Shown piece by piece: positions 1 to 9,709 of a DNA stretch of 64,000 nt. Location of the stretch: the NCBI RefSeq assembly GCF_963583255.1, contig NC_084811.1:17006088-17070087 (forward strand). The letters run 5' to 3'. The DNA is from Pyrus communis (lineage: Eukaryota; Streptophyta; Magnoliopsida; Rosales; Rosaceae). The position numbers were made by a program, and so were the translations under genes. Position 1 is the stretch's first letter. Every line of letters starts with the position of its first letter. A model generated the notes under the pieces. It was given only the letters and a program-made list of their open reading frames with translations, did not search any database and was not told the DNA's origin.

Positions 1-769
1 TTATATTTACAAGTAGTGAAGGTTGCTAGTCTCAATTGTGTTAAGTAAATCCATGGCAGGAGTATCATGCAGTTCATAGTTACGAATGCCTTGTCAATGC
101 TTATGATTTTCATAGAACTTAATGATCTTTGATATGTATCTCTATTATGCAGTTCATGTAGGGAACTATTGAAGAATAATGTGGTTGCCGATGTGTTCTT
201 CATCCAATTCAATGAAATTAGGAAAATCTGAGAGTTGATTTGTGCAGTTAATGGTTAATTTGGGGCATTGTCATTCATGGTTTATAGGAATAATAACTGG
301 AAATCGATTTGTGTTGCATATGTGTCATGTGTGGAGAAGGACCCTCTAGCTAGCTTATCACCCATCCATTCACCCCAATTTCATGCAACTTAGTTTAAGT
401 TTACAATCTGCTTGTTTTTACCTTAATTTCGTCCAAAATCCAATCCCTCTTTACTTGGTTGTGTGTTTTAGTTAGAATCTGCCTAATTTTGTGTCTTTTA
501 GTATTTTGAGTCAAGTTAAAGTTAGAATTCGTTCAAAGTAATCCCTAGTGTCTAGTTCGAGTCAGTTTCATTGTCTTGTGCTGTTTTGAGTCATTCTAGT
601 TTGTTTTGAGTCATAAGAGTCTAGTTTTCTGTTATTGAGTCTAGTTTAGTGATTTGGAGTTTAAATTGAGTAGATTAGCATCCCTTCTAATCCCCGGCCT
701 AGAACGATCCCTACTTACACATACTACAATTATAGGGTTTTAATTTTAGTGTTAGAATATTTCATATCA
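1..769 (+). mobile_element. 3' part of 5' LTR of Athila-like element C
   Basis: The window opens inside an LTR of the same superfamily as the complete LTRs at 9710, 7157 and 40112, with which it shares a long collinear 3' portion. It ends in CA at 769, just before a primer-binding site. Its last 300 bases are rich in the repeated word TTTTGAGTC, followed by the family U5 block around 681-710. The LTR start lies to the left of the window, so no target-site duplication can be checked. Confidence 0.85.
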
Positions 770-774
770 AATTT

Positions 775-792
775 CGGCGTCGTTGCCGGGGA
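775..792 (+). other. Primer-binding site of element C (tRNA-Asp type, two mismatches)
   Basis: Five bases after the LTR end, this 18-mer matches the complement of the plant tRNA-Asp(GTC) 3' end (TGGCGCCGTTGCCGGGGA) at 16 of 18 positions. The mismatches are the first base and the sixth base. Athila elements are known to use tRNA-Asp. The two mismatches suggest an aged copy. Confidence 0.8.
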
Positions 793-1163
793 TTAGTAAA
801 ACTACTAATCCCTCTGTTTGTTTGTTTATTTTTCTTTTGATATTTGATTTAGTTTTATTTCTTTGATTTCAGGTACTCGAGAAGCAAGACATGGCAATTG
901 CTAATCTTCAAGCTCAAATGGCGAATCTTACTTCTCAGTTGTCACAGTATGCCGAAGGGTCCACAATGCAAAGTGTCCCTACATTTGGTGCCTCTTATAG
1001 GCAAGAATATCAAGCAAATCAACGTCCACAAAGAGGTTGGGAGAATGTCAATACCTGGGGTTATCAAGATCATAATCAATCAGGGAACTATTTGTTTTCC
1101 AACATGTACAATTCAGATTGGAGTGATCATTCAAACTCTATGTGGTGGGAATCTCAACAAGTT

Positions 1164-1504
1164 CAACACGAAGGATATTGGCAGCCATATGAGGAGTTCT
1201 ATTCAAGTCCTGTGCAACCACCACAACCTCATATACAATATGCCCAACCAAACTCAGGTTCATCAATAGATTGTGATCAAATTCTTGATGAATTAATTTC
1301 TTTGGAGCAGGGCTCACAAAATCAAGCCAATGAGGCTCAACAAGGAGAATATTGGTGGCCATATAAGGAGTTCTATGCAACGCCTATGCAGCCACCACAG
1401 TCTGCCCCGCAACAATTCCAACCGAATTCAGGTTAATTAATAGATTGTGCTTAAATTCTTGATGTACTAACTTCTTTGATGCAGGAATTACAAAATCAAG
1501 CCTA
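1164..1504 (+). repeat. Tandem duplication (two units, about 170 bp) in C gag-spacer
   Basis: Unit 1 (about 1164-1337) and unit 2 (about 1338-1504) are diverged direct copies, each running from a QxGYW/EYWW-type motif through the EEFY/KEFY and PPQ motifs to the NQA end. Unit 2 carries a premature TAA near 1434 and later stops, so only the first copy is fully open. Confidence 0.75.
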
Positions 1505-2097
1505 AGTGACGAGCGAATTGAAGAATCAAATGGGAGAGATCGCGGAATTCATGGGGAAAATGCAAGAACAAAGTGAACTATCCGACTCAACTGTTGAAAT
1601 TGCTGAAGCTATCACCTTGGAAAGTGGCATGGAGGTTGAAGATGAACCCAAGACGTCCAAACCAAGCCAAAACATAGATGAACAACTGCTGCTCGATGAA
1701 GAGGAGGATAACAAGGCCGCGGCAAGGGAAGAACCACCCTTGCCGTAGCCTCATATGCCTTCGATGCCATCCAATACAACCAAGGTAAGCCCAAATTCAA
1801 TTTGTCTTGACCCCATTCCACCAAATGTCCCTATTCCTTGCAGGATCATGCAATCCAAGGAAGAAGAGGGTGAGAAAGGCATCTTCGAAACCTTTCCAAA
1901 GAATCAAGAGCAAGAAATGGCTGGGGAATGTCTAGAATTCATCAAAGAGGATATACTTGAGACAACAATTCCCAAAGAAGTTGGATTTTATGACACGGGA
2001 CAAGTCATAACTCTCAAAACACCAAATATGGCTGAATTTTCTAGTCCTATAACTTTCGAAGGGGTGTTTATTCTTGAGTTCATGTCGGAGCACACAG

Positions 2098-2156
2098 GTA
2101 AGCCACCTTACCGAATTTCAATTTTGTTATATACTAATATGTTGTTAATGATTTAG
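2098..2156 (+). other. Intron-like GT-AG interval of element C
   Basis: A GTAAGC donor-like sequence at 2098 and a TTTAG acceptor-like sequence ending at 2156 bracket 59 bases, with a near-ideal plant branch-point-like TACTAAT about 25 bases before the AG. Element B has the same arrangement at the same protein position (14898-14958). Strict GT-AG removal does not by itself keep the downstream reading frame, so splicing is a hypothesis. Confidence 0.4.
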
Positions 2157-2250
2157 GCACCCACTATAGAATTTAAACCATTACTGGATCATCTCAAGTA
2201 TCACCTCCCATTCAAAGATCAATTCCATGCCATGGGACCTAGGGGAGCTT

Positions 2251-4163
2251 AAAAGGAGGTATCGTCCGGCTGGAAGACGTTAAAGCAAGCGCTTCTTGGG
2301 AGGCAACCCATGCGTTCAAATAAAGAAGACCTAGGAATCTCTAGCTCCACAACCAGATTTGCGTTCCTAAACCCTACTCTTTATTGCTTTTACTTTACCA
2401 TGATTGTCATGTTTGTTAGTTGTGTTGTTTGATTGTTTGCATGTGAGTCTTTGTTTGAAACATTGAGGACAATGTTTGGTTTAAGTGTTGGGGGGGGGGG
2501 TAAACAAAGTGTTTTTCATGAAAATTCGTTGGATTTTATCACTTATCACTTCTAAAGTTGTTACTCACTGTTTTTAAGTGTTTTTAGTGTGTTTTGAGGT
2601 GTTGTAATGTGTCTTAAACAGAAAATCCGAAAACTTGAAAAAAAAAAAATCGAAAAAGAGTGTTTAAAAAACCCAAAAAGAGTCGTTTTTGTTTTTATGT
2701 TTGTTTGTGTCTTAGGGTACCTTCCAACACAATGATGAGGATTTGGTTTTTAATTGCATGACTGTTAAAGAAAGTTACAAACATGGATGGAAGTTTGATA
2801 TGCTCTTTGGTTTATGATTAGTTGTAGTTGTCATTTACGAATTCACATGTAATCACAAAAAGGAAAAAAATCAGTTTTTGTAACATGCTTGAAGGAAGAA
2901 ACTCAAACTAATGCTACAATCCTAAGAGACTTGAGCCTAAACTTTATTTGGAAAGTTATTAATTTTGATTTTTTTATTTTCTAAAGTCATTGCATGATCT
3001 CATTATTTCTTTGCTTGGTTGCTACTTAGAATGCGTTTCCATCATTATAGATCCAAATACTAGAACTCATGCCCGTTTCATTCAAAGCATAAAATTGAGT
3101 GCATAACAAATAACAAGATGAAGTTATTTAGTTAAAACCAGAGCCAAAAAGCCTTACCCTTTGTATGTGTATTGTAGGTTTAACCCCTTTGAGCCTTAGT
3201 TAGCCTATTTTCTTTGTTAGCCACATTATCCTTACCTAGCCTAGAATAGGACTATTCATACCCTTGTTCTTAAAGAATAGTGGAGCATGAGTTAGAGGGA
3301 ATTCCTTTGATCTACAACTTGTAGGAAAACAAGTGTGGGGGAAGGTTTTTCGTTGGAAACCTATGACGTTGTACGTTTAGTGTGCCAAAGGAAGAAAAGG
3401 GCACGAAAGAAAAAAGGAAAACAAAAATAAAAAAAAAGAAGAAGAAAAAGTTGAGAAAAGAAAGAAAAAGAGTTGAGAAATAAGTGAGATTGAACTCACA
3501 AGTATTGGTTGTTGAAGAAAGGGTCCAAAAGTTTGAATCTGGCCCTAAGTGTTGTGTGAATCTCCTATGGTGTTTATAGTTGATTTCTGCATTCAAAAGT
3601 GAATTCTAAGTGTTTATTTCATTATTTTGCTTACTATCGCTTTAATAACTTTTGTTTAACTTTACCTTTCTTTGTTAGCCAATACCTTAGCCCCGTTACA
3701 ACCCTTAAACTTCTGTCTTAAATGTTATGTGTTTCAATATGTGGAGTTTAGAATTGGTACGAGCATATGGTATCCTTGTTTCTCGCGTCTAAGTAGTGGC
3801 ATTCCGTTCATGAGATCATATACATGTTGATAATTCCAGAAAGTGCCTTCTTTGTTATAACATATGTGACTGCTAATCTACATGTTTACATCAATCTTCT
3901 CACATATACCTAGCGTAGGGAGTGTAGTTAAAAATCTGTGTGAAAATAGAGAGTATATCTGGTGAGGAAGTGAGGGATTCTCTAAGGAATGTTACTACAT
4001 TCAAAATGTTGTTTTAATTGATTAAATGCGAGTTAGTGAGTGGTGACTGCTGTTAAGTATATGCTCGAGGTTAGGGATAGCTAAAATTTGTGGAAGTAGT
4101 GATTTTTAACATGTCATGTTGCATTGAAAATCTCTGAGGCAATTGTTGGAAGGTTTAGGTTGT
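2251..4163 (+). mobile_element. Noncoding 3' tail of element C, truncated
   Basis: No gene is seen. The tail is collinear with the post-integrase tail of element B (17874-18333 and 20381-22110). It contains the short hairpin TGGGAGGCAACCCA (2297-2310), the palindrome ACATTGAGGACAATGT (2460-2475), a polypurine-tract-like run AAGTGTTG plus ten G (2483-2500), a second AAGTGTGGGGG (3331-3341) and a purine-rich stretch near 3390-3480. The match to B stops near 4163, before any 3' LTR, where it joins the truncated LTR of element A. The 3' LTR of C is therefore missing. Confidence 0.7.
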
Positions 4164-5468
4164 GTTTGAGTTAAACTGGTTGCATTTTACCCCATTTTGT
4201 GTTACTGTGCAGTTATATGTACTTTAGGATCACTTTGAAAGCAAAAGATGTGAAAATATGCCCTTTTTGGAGCTGATCTTTATTAAAACGTGGAGAGAAG
4301 TTTAATGGCCTGTTCTGGAGCCCAAATAAAGTTGTTACTTGTTTTGAAGTCCAAATAAAGAATCCAAGATGAATCTGGCTTGTTAGAAGATCAGGAACAT
4401 AATGGAAATGAATTGGGATATCTAGCCTGATTTAGAGGTGCCAAATAAGGCAAAAACGTGCAAAATAAAGGCTAAGTTGCTAGGATCACTTTGGAATATC
4501 TTCCAGCCTTTTTTACCCCATAACGTGCAAAATTGGGATATCTAGACTGATTATAAGGATCTATTTTCCCTCCCTTTTTTTATTCACTCTTAGAAAACCC
4601 TAGCCGTTCTGTACACTTTCACCACTACTAAAGACTCGTCGCAGAAGGCTGTTCTTGAAGAAGTTCTACATCAGAATTGCTTCAAGGGTTTCCTTTCCGA
4701 AATTTATTTTCACTCATGTTGTGTATTTTTGTTTTAATTTATGTGAACATGATGTGTAACTAAGTTCATAGCTTGGGATTTCGATGTAGCCTTGCAAAAC
4801 TGATCCATGTTTTTAAGTTAAAGTATTCAGTTTATCAATCTGCTTCCTATTTCATTCTGAATCGATTGTTAAATTTGGTTGTTGATTTTAATGTTTGATC
4901 ACCATTAGGGTTAACTATAGATCATTTAATCAAGATTATAGTAAACATCATGCTTAGTCTTGGTAGACATGTGAATGAATGAAGAGAATGCTATGCAAAC
5001 ATCTTGCCATGTATTTTCTTTGGTTCTTTAACGTTTTCTTGCATGCTAAAGACTCTTAATTAGGAACTGAAGTTGAACATTCCAATTAGGTTGCAGATTA
5101 AGAGAATTTGATCAAAACCACACATCATATGGCTAATCATATATATGTAAAACGAACTGAGGAAATAGGTTGGTAGTTGAATACATCATAACTTTATAAA
5201 CGTGGAATTGGGTTTGTAATGGTGAATTCAAATCCCTGGCCTCATCTCCATTGTTTCTACACCAATATATTTTTCGCTACTACATTCCTGCATTTTAATT
5301 TAATTAAGTTTACAGCACAAAAACTACTCTCAATTGGTTACTTTCATTCTTTAGTTAGGGTTCTTTCAATGTTTGTAATTTATAGAGGTCCAATCAGTCC
5401 CTGTGGTTCGACACCCTTACTTGTGCCATTGTACTAACCATATTTTTGCACTAGGAAGGAACACAATA
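4164..5468 (+). mobile_element. 5' LTR of old Athila-like element A, missing about 60 bases at its start
   Basis: This is a direct copy of the LTR at 27182-30667 once the 2.1-kb insertion in that copy is set aside. The right copy starts TGATAACTCATATATTTC, but the left copy begins only at the shared GAGTTAAACTGG, so its first 60 or so bases are gone. It ends near 5468 with CACAATA, where the right copy has CACAACA. The two LTRs differ at many positions, so A is much older than B. Confidence 0.8.
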
Positions 5469-5474
5469 AAATTA

Positions 5475-5492
5475 TGGCGCCGTTGCCAGGGA
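5475..5492 (+). other. Primer-binding site of element A (tRNA-Asp type)
   Basis: TGGCGCCGTTGCC is followed by AGGGA, matching the tRNA-Asp 3' complement at 17 of 18 positions. It lies a few bases after the LTR end, as expected for minus-strand priming. Confidence 0.85.
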
Positions 5493-5600
5493 TTGATTTT
5501 AGTCCCCTATAATTGCTTGGTTTTTGTTTAAAACCCTATCTATTTTCATTTAAAGTTTAGATTCCTTTATTCCATTTTATTTTTGTTTTTCAGGTAGTAT

Positions 5601-7156
5601 ATGTCAGATAAACTTGCTAAGATAGGCCAAAGACTTGAACGGTTAAAAGGAAACATCTTTGAGAGCTTTGTATCAACTAGTGCTCTGATTAACCGTGAAG
5701 AAGTAGATGAGAGTTCTTCTAGATCAGCAAGTGTAGGTGCTTATTCTGAGCACTCTAATTTAGACGGAGAAGAAGAGATAACTGACAATAATGATGACAA
5801 TCGAGCTTTGGAGGATTATGCTCAACCGATTATACCAAATTCACCTTCATGCATCTTGCTGCCTCTTGAAGCTAGAAACTATGATCTTAAATCTTCACAG
5901 TTTCACATGTTTCCTTCTTTTTATGGTTTACCTAACGAAATCAGTTAGCCCATATTAAAGAATTCTATAAAGTTGTGAGTGGTTTACCTTTGAGGGGAGT
6001 GAATGAAGCAAATATGAGGATGAGGGTCTTTCCTTATACATTAAAAGATAAGGCTAAGGGTTGGCTAATGACTTTAGCACTTGGTTCGCTCACCACTTGG
6101 GATGCCGTAGCTAAGAAATTTTTAGAGAAGTTTTTTTCTACTCAAAAGACAGCCACTTTAAGAGCGCAAATCTTTAACTTTAAGTAGGATGATGGAGAAC
6201 TTTTCAATGAATGTTGGGAGCGCTTCAAAGGCCTTTTGCTGTAATGTCAACATCATGGGTTACCTCCCTACTTACAAATGCAACATTTTTATGATGGTTA
6301 ACCCAAACATGTCAATCAATTGTTGATAGTTGGGGCTTGAAGAAAAAGAATGCGCAAGAGTCATATAACATCTATGAGATGTTGGGATTTAATGCTCAAC
6401 ACAAAGATACAAGAGATAAACGAGCTGGAGTGTATGAAATGAGTTCTAATAATGATCTTGCATTGCAAGTGGCAAGTTTGGAAAAGAAGCTTGATCCTAT
6501 GCTCAATATGGTGCCCAAGATAGCTGAGGTGTGGGCCATTTGCAACATACCATGTCATCCTACTTATCAATGCTCAGCTAGTGAGGCTTATCGGGAATTC
6601 GTCCAAGTGGAAGTCAATCTCATGAACTTTTACAATCAAAGGCCAAGGAATGACACATACTCTAATACATATAACCCTAGTTGGAGAGATTATCCCAACC
6701 TCTCATGGAAGAATAACAATCAGTTTCAAAACTTCCAACCAAAGCTTGCCTCTACACTTGAAGTTACGGTCAAAATGCTTGCTCAAAACACCGTTCAATT
6801 CCAACAAACTACCAATAATATGCTTTAACAACATTCAATTGCTCTAACAAAAATGGAGACATAATTAGGTCAGATTGCAGATGCTTTGAGTCAAAGAGAG
6901 GCCGGAAAGTTTTTGAGCCAACCGATGATACTTCAAAGGAACCAAGAGTAGGCCAAAGCAATTACTACACTTAGAAGCGGTAAGGTTATTAATAATGGAG
7001 TTGGCAATGAAGTCACTAATGAATCTGATCATTTGAATGCAGGTGCCATTCAAGAAAAGATTGAGAAATGGAATGATGATCCAAGCAAGGCCACTTCTTC
7101 ATTTGATGCTCCAAATCTTCACAAGGCTAAAAAACCTTATACTCTTCCCATCCCAT
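5601..7156 (+). pseudogene. Element A gag, decayed, interrupted by a solo LTR
   Basis: An ATG at 5601 opens a 115-codon piece with a Ser/Glu/Asp-rich N-terminus. After a stop at about 5948, the capsid domain is readable in another frame at about 5975-6187 (FPYTLKDKAKGWL ... KKFLEKFF), the Retrotrans_gag core. More stops follow. At 6337-6828 a region readable as one frame carries a degenerate zinc knuckle (first Cys lost) and the NTYNPSWRDYPN motif typical of the spacer of this family. The stretch ends at 7156, where solo LTR 7157-9281 is inserted, and coding homology resumes at 9287. Gag would have formed the virus-like particle core. This copy cannot make it. Confidence 0.8.
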
Positions 7157-9281
7157 TGATAGGAGCATATTTAGGTGACTTACTTAGCTTGTTTTCGTGC
7201 ATTTATGTTGTTAATTCATAGTTGTTTTAGTAGTTTAAGCCATTTTCGTGTGTTTTTAGGTTCATATGGCTAAGGAAGCAAAAAGGTGCATTTTGGAGCC
7301 TTTTGGAGCAAAATTGGGCTTGGAATGGATAGCTTATGCTTGGAGCAAAAGGAATGGATGAAATTGAAGACCTAAAAGAGTTAGGATTCCTAATCACAAG
7401 AGGATTCCTAATCAAATGAGGAATCCTAGTCAAAAAAGGTTTCCTACTTGAAGTAGGAAAGTTAAACCAAGGTTTCCTATTTTGGTTTAACCTTTCCTAA
7501 TCCTTAAAGACTCCATGTTTCAGCAACATTAAGGACTTCTATCTATTCTAGGACACAAAACAAAGTTTCCTTGCAACATAAATTCCTTGTTGTGTATCCC
7601 CTTAGTGTTTCCCTTCCTTGCCGTGCAAGGGAGGGCCTTCATTCCTATTCTAAAGCATCCAAACACGTTCCTTTTTCATATCAAACTCAGCCATAACTCA
7701 CATACCCTTTTCCATTCCAAAGTCCTTGCCTAATTTCAGAAATAAATGACATTCCCCTTCTCACAATTGAATGCCGCAGGTTCCCTTCCCTTTTCCTTCA
7801 ATTTCTGACTTTGTGTTTCCTTTTCTTTAAGGATTTGGAGTTAATTACTTTCCTAAACTAAGTAATAAAGCCTTAGGATTCTTTCTTCCTTATAAAAAGC
7901 CCTATGCCGTACCCTTATAAAACCTAATCACCCTTCCATACAACCTGCCTTCATTCACTCAGAAAACCAACCTTTGCCGCAGCCTTCCATCCAACTTTCC
8001 ACCATTCCCCTACTTCCAAACCTTCATCTAAACCTCCATACACCACCCATAACCCTTGCCGCACCACCCTACCTTCCTAAATCCATTCAAAACCCAGAAA
8101 ATCATCCACAAAACCATCCTAGACTCTTGTGCCATGACTTAGCAAGGAAGAGGAGAAGGAAGACGAAGCCTTGGACGTTTATGCATTCGAGTTGGAGTGT
8201 TGGAATGTTTTTAGGTGTAATCTATCTTTTATTTTCAATGTTTAATTCTATTCTCCTTTGTTTTGTTATGAACATGAGAGGCTAAACTCGTTTTAGCCTA
8301 GGGCTGCTTTGAAACCATGATTACGTTTATAATATGAGTTGATAAATTCCAGTTGTGATTTCATAAATTTTGAATGCAATTTACTTAACCGTTTGATGGA
8401 TAACTTATTCTTGTATGTTGATTAGGGAGGCCTACTTAATTTGCATGCTTGAATTTGGTGCTAGAATAGAAGGGTGTTACACATAATCGTTACAAACTTA
8501 TATTCACAAGTAGTTAAGGTCGTTTTCACAATCATTTTAAGTTAATTCCTAGCATGAGTATCATGATGTCATAGTTACAAGTGCTTTGTCAATACTTATG
8601 ATTTCCATTGAACGTAATGATCTTTGATTGTATCTCTATTATGATGTCATGTAGGGGACTTTTGAAGAATGCTTTGGGTTGTCGTATGATGTCATCCAAT
8701 CCAATAACTTAAGGGAAATCTGAGGGTTAATTAATGATGTCACGATTAATCTGGGGTGTTGAGGTTCATGGTTTATCGGAAAAGCAACTGGAAATCAATT
8801 TATGTTTGAATGTATCATGTGTGGAGAAGTATCCCTTGGCTATTTCATCATCCATTGGTTTTTCTTAATTTCGTCAAAAATCTGTTTTAAGTTTTTAATT
8901 CACTTGTTTTTCTTTTAAATTCGTCCAAAATCAAATCCCCTTTACTTACTTGTTCCAAATCTGTCCAAAAGTGTCTTTTTGAGTCTTTTGAGTCAAAACT
9001 AATTGTATTTTCGTCCAAATTGAGTCCTAGAGTCTAAATTGAGTCTTTTTTTATTGTTTTGAGTAGTTTTGAGTCTTTTAAGTTTGTTTTGAGTCATACA
9101 AGTTTAGTTAAGAGTCTTTTGAGTTGTTTAAGTGTTTTAAAGCATATTTTTACATCTTTGAGTCTATTTTCATTAGATTAGCAATCCCTCCTAATCCCCG
9201 GCCTAGAACGATCCCTACTTATATCTATACTAGAATTGTCAAAAAGAGGGTTTAATTTGTGTGCTATCTTTTATCACATCA
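7157..9281 (+). mobile_element. Solo LTR I (Athila-like), TSD CCCAT
   Basis: It starts TGATAGGAGCATATT and ends TATCACATCA, flanked by CCCAT at 7152-7156 and 9282-9286. Gag homology of element A reads across the site when the LTR and one duplicate are removed. No internal region is present, so this is an LTR-LTR recombination product. It holds four copies of ATGATGTCA(T/C) at 8563, 8641, 8686 and 8734, and a TTTTGAGTC-rich 3' part (about 8970-9140). Confidence 0.93.
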
Positions 9282-9286
9282 CCCAT

Positions 9287-9709
9287 TTCCTGGAAGACTT
9301 GCCAAAAGCAAGCAGGATAAGTCATTCAAAGAAATTCTTGATATTTTAAGTAAAGTGAATGTTAATTTACCTTTGCTTGATGTCATTAGGAATATGCTAG
9401 CGTATGGGAATTCTTCAAGGAGCTGAACAACTATAAGAGAAAGTATAGACCTAATGAGAAAGTGATGGTGTTTGAAAATGTGAGTGCTGTGCTTCAAAGA
9501 AAGCTCCCACCAAAACTCACGAATCCGAGTAGTTTTTCTATCAATATCACCATTGGAGACAAGCTAGTAGAAAAGGCTATGCTCGATTTGGGTGCTAGCA
9601 TCAATTTAATGACCTATTCGTTGTACCTTCAATTAGGTTTGGGGGATTTGAAGGCAACAACTATTTCATTACAACTTGTTGATCAATTAGTGAAATATCC
9701 AAGAGGTAT
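9287..9709 (+). pseudogene. Element A gag end and protease, first half
   Basis: Codons at 9287-9375 continue the gag C-terminus in one frame (PGRLAKSKQDK). A frame change then leads into the protease segment, open from 9462 to the insertion point, which carries the [10 protein letters not shown] active-site-like motif. At 9709 the frame is cut by element B. It resumes exactly at 24716 after one copy of the GGTAT duplication, giving a continuous YPRG-IVED junction. Confidence 0.85.

Larger units (their letters stand above)
891..2250 (+). pseudogene. Element C gag-spacer remnant; capsid core, protease, RT and integrase missing
   Basis: The first open piece (891-1436, 181 codons, ATG start) matches only the gag segment after the capsid domain of element B: an ANLTSQLSQ stretch, then a Q/P/Y-rich tract ending in QPNSG. 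The CCHC knuckle present in B is absent. After stops near 1434 and 1503, an acidic, E/K-rich piece (1506-2156, one further stop near 1746) aligns with B's linker (PPNVPIP, then EGEKGIFETF). It then skips the protease core and resumes near LETTI. A final stretch, 2157-2250, has the APxxExK...DHLKY signature that begins the RT region in A and B, and stops at 2250. No catalytic domain remains, so C could only have moved with proteins supplied by another element. Confidence 0.75.

Noticed and set aside
5219..5437. 72-codon open frame, with a longer version at 30419-30835.
   Set aside because: This is the end of element A's LTR in both places. The longer frame runs over the LTR boundary into unrelated flanking DNA.
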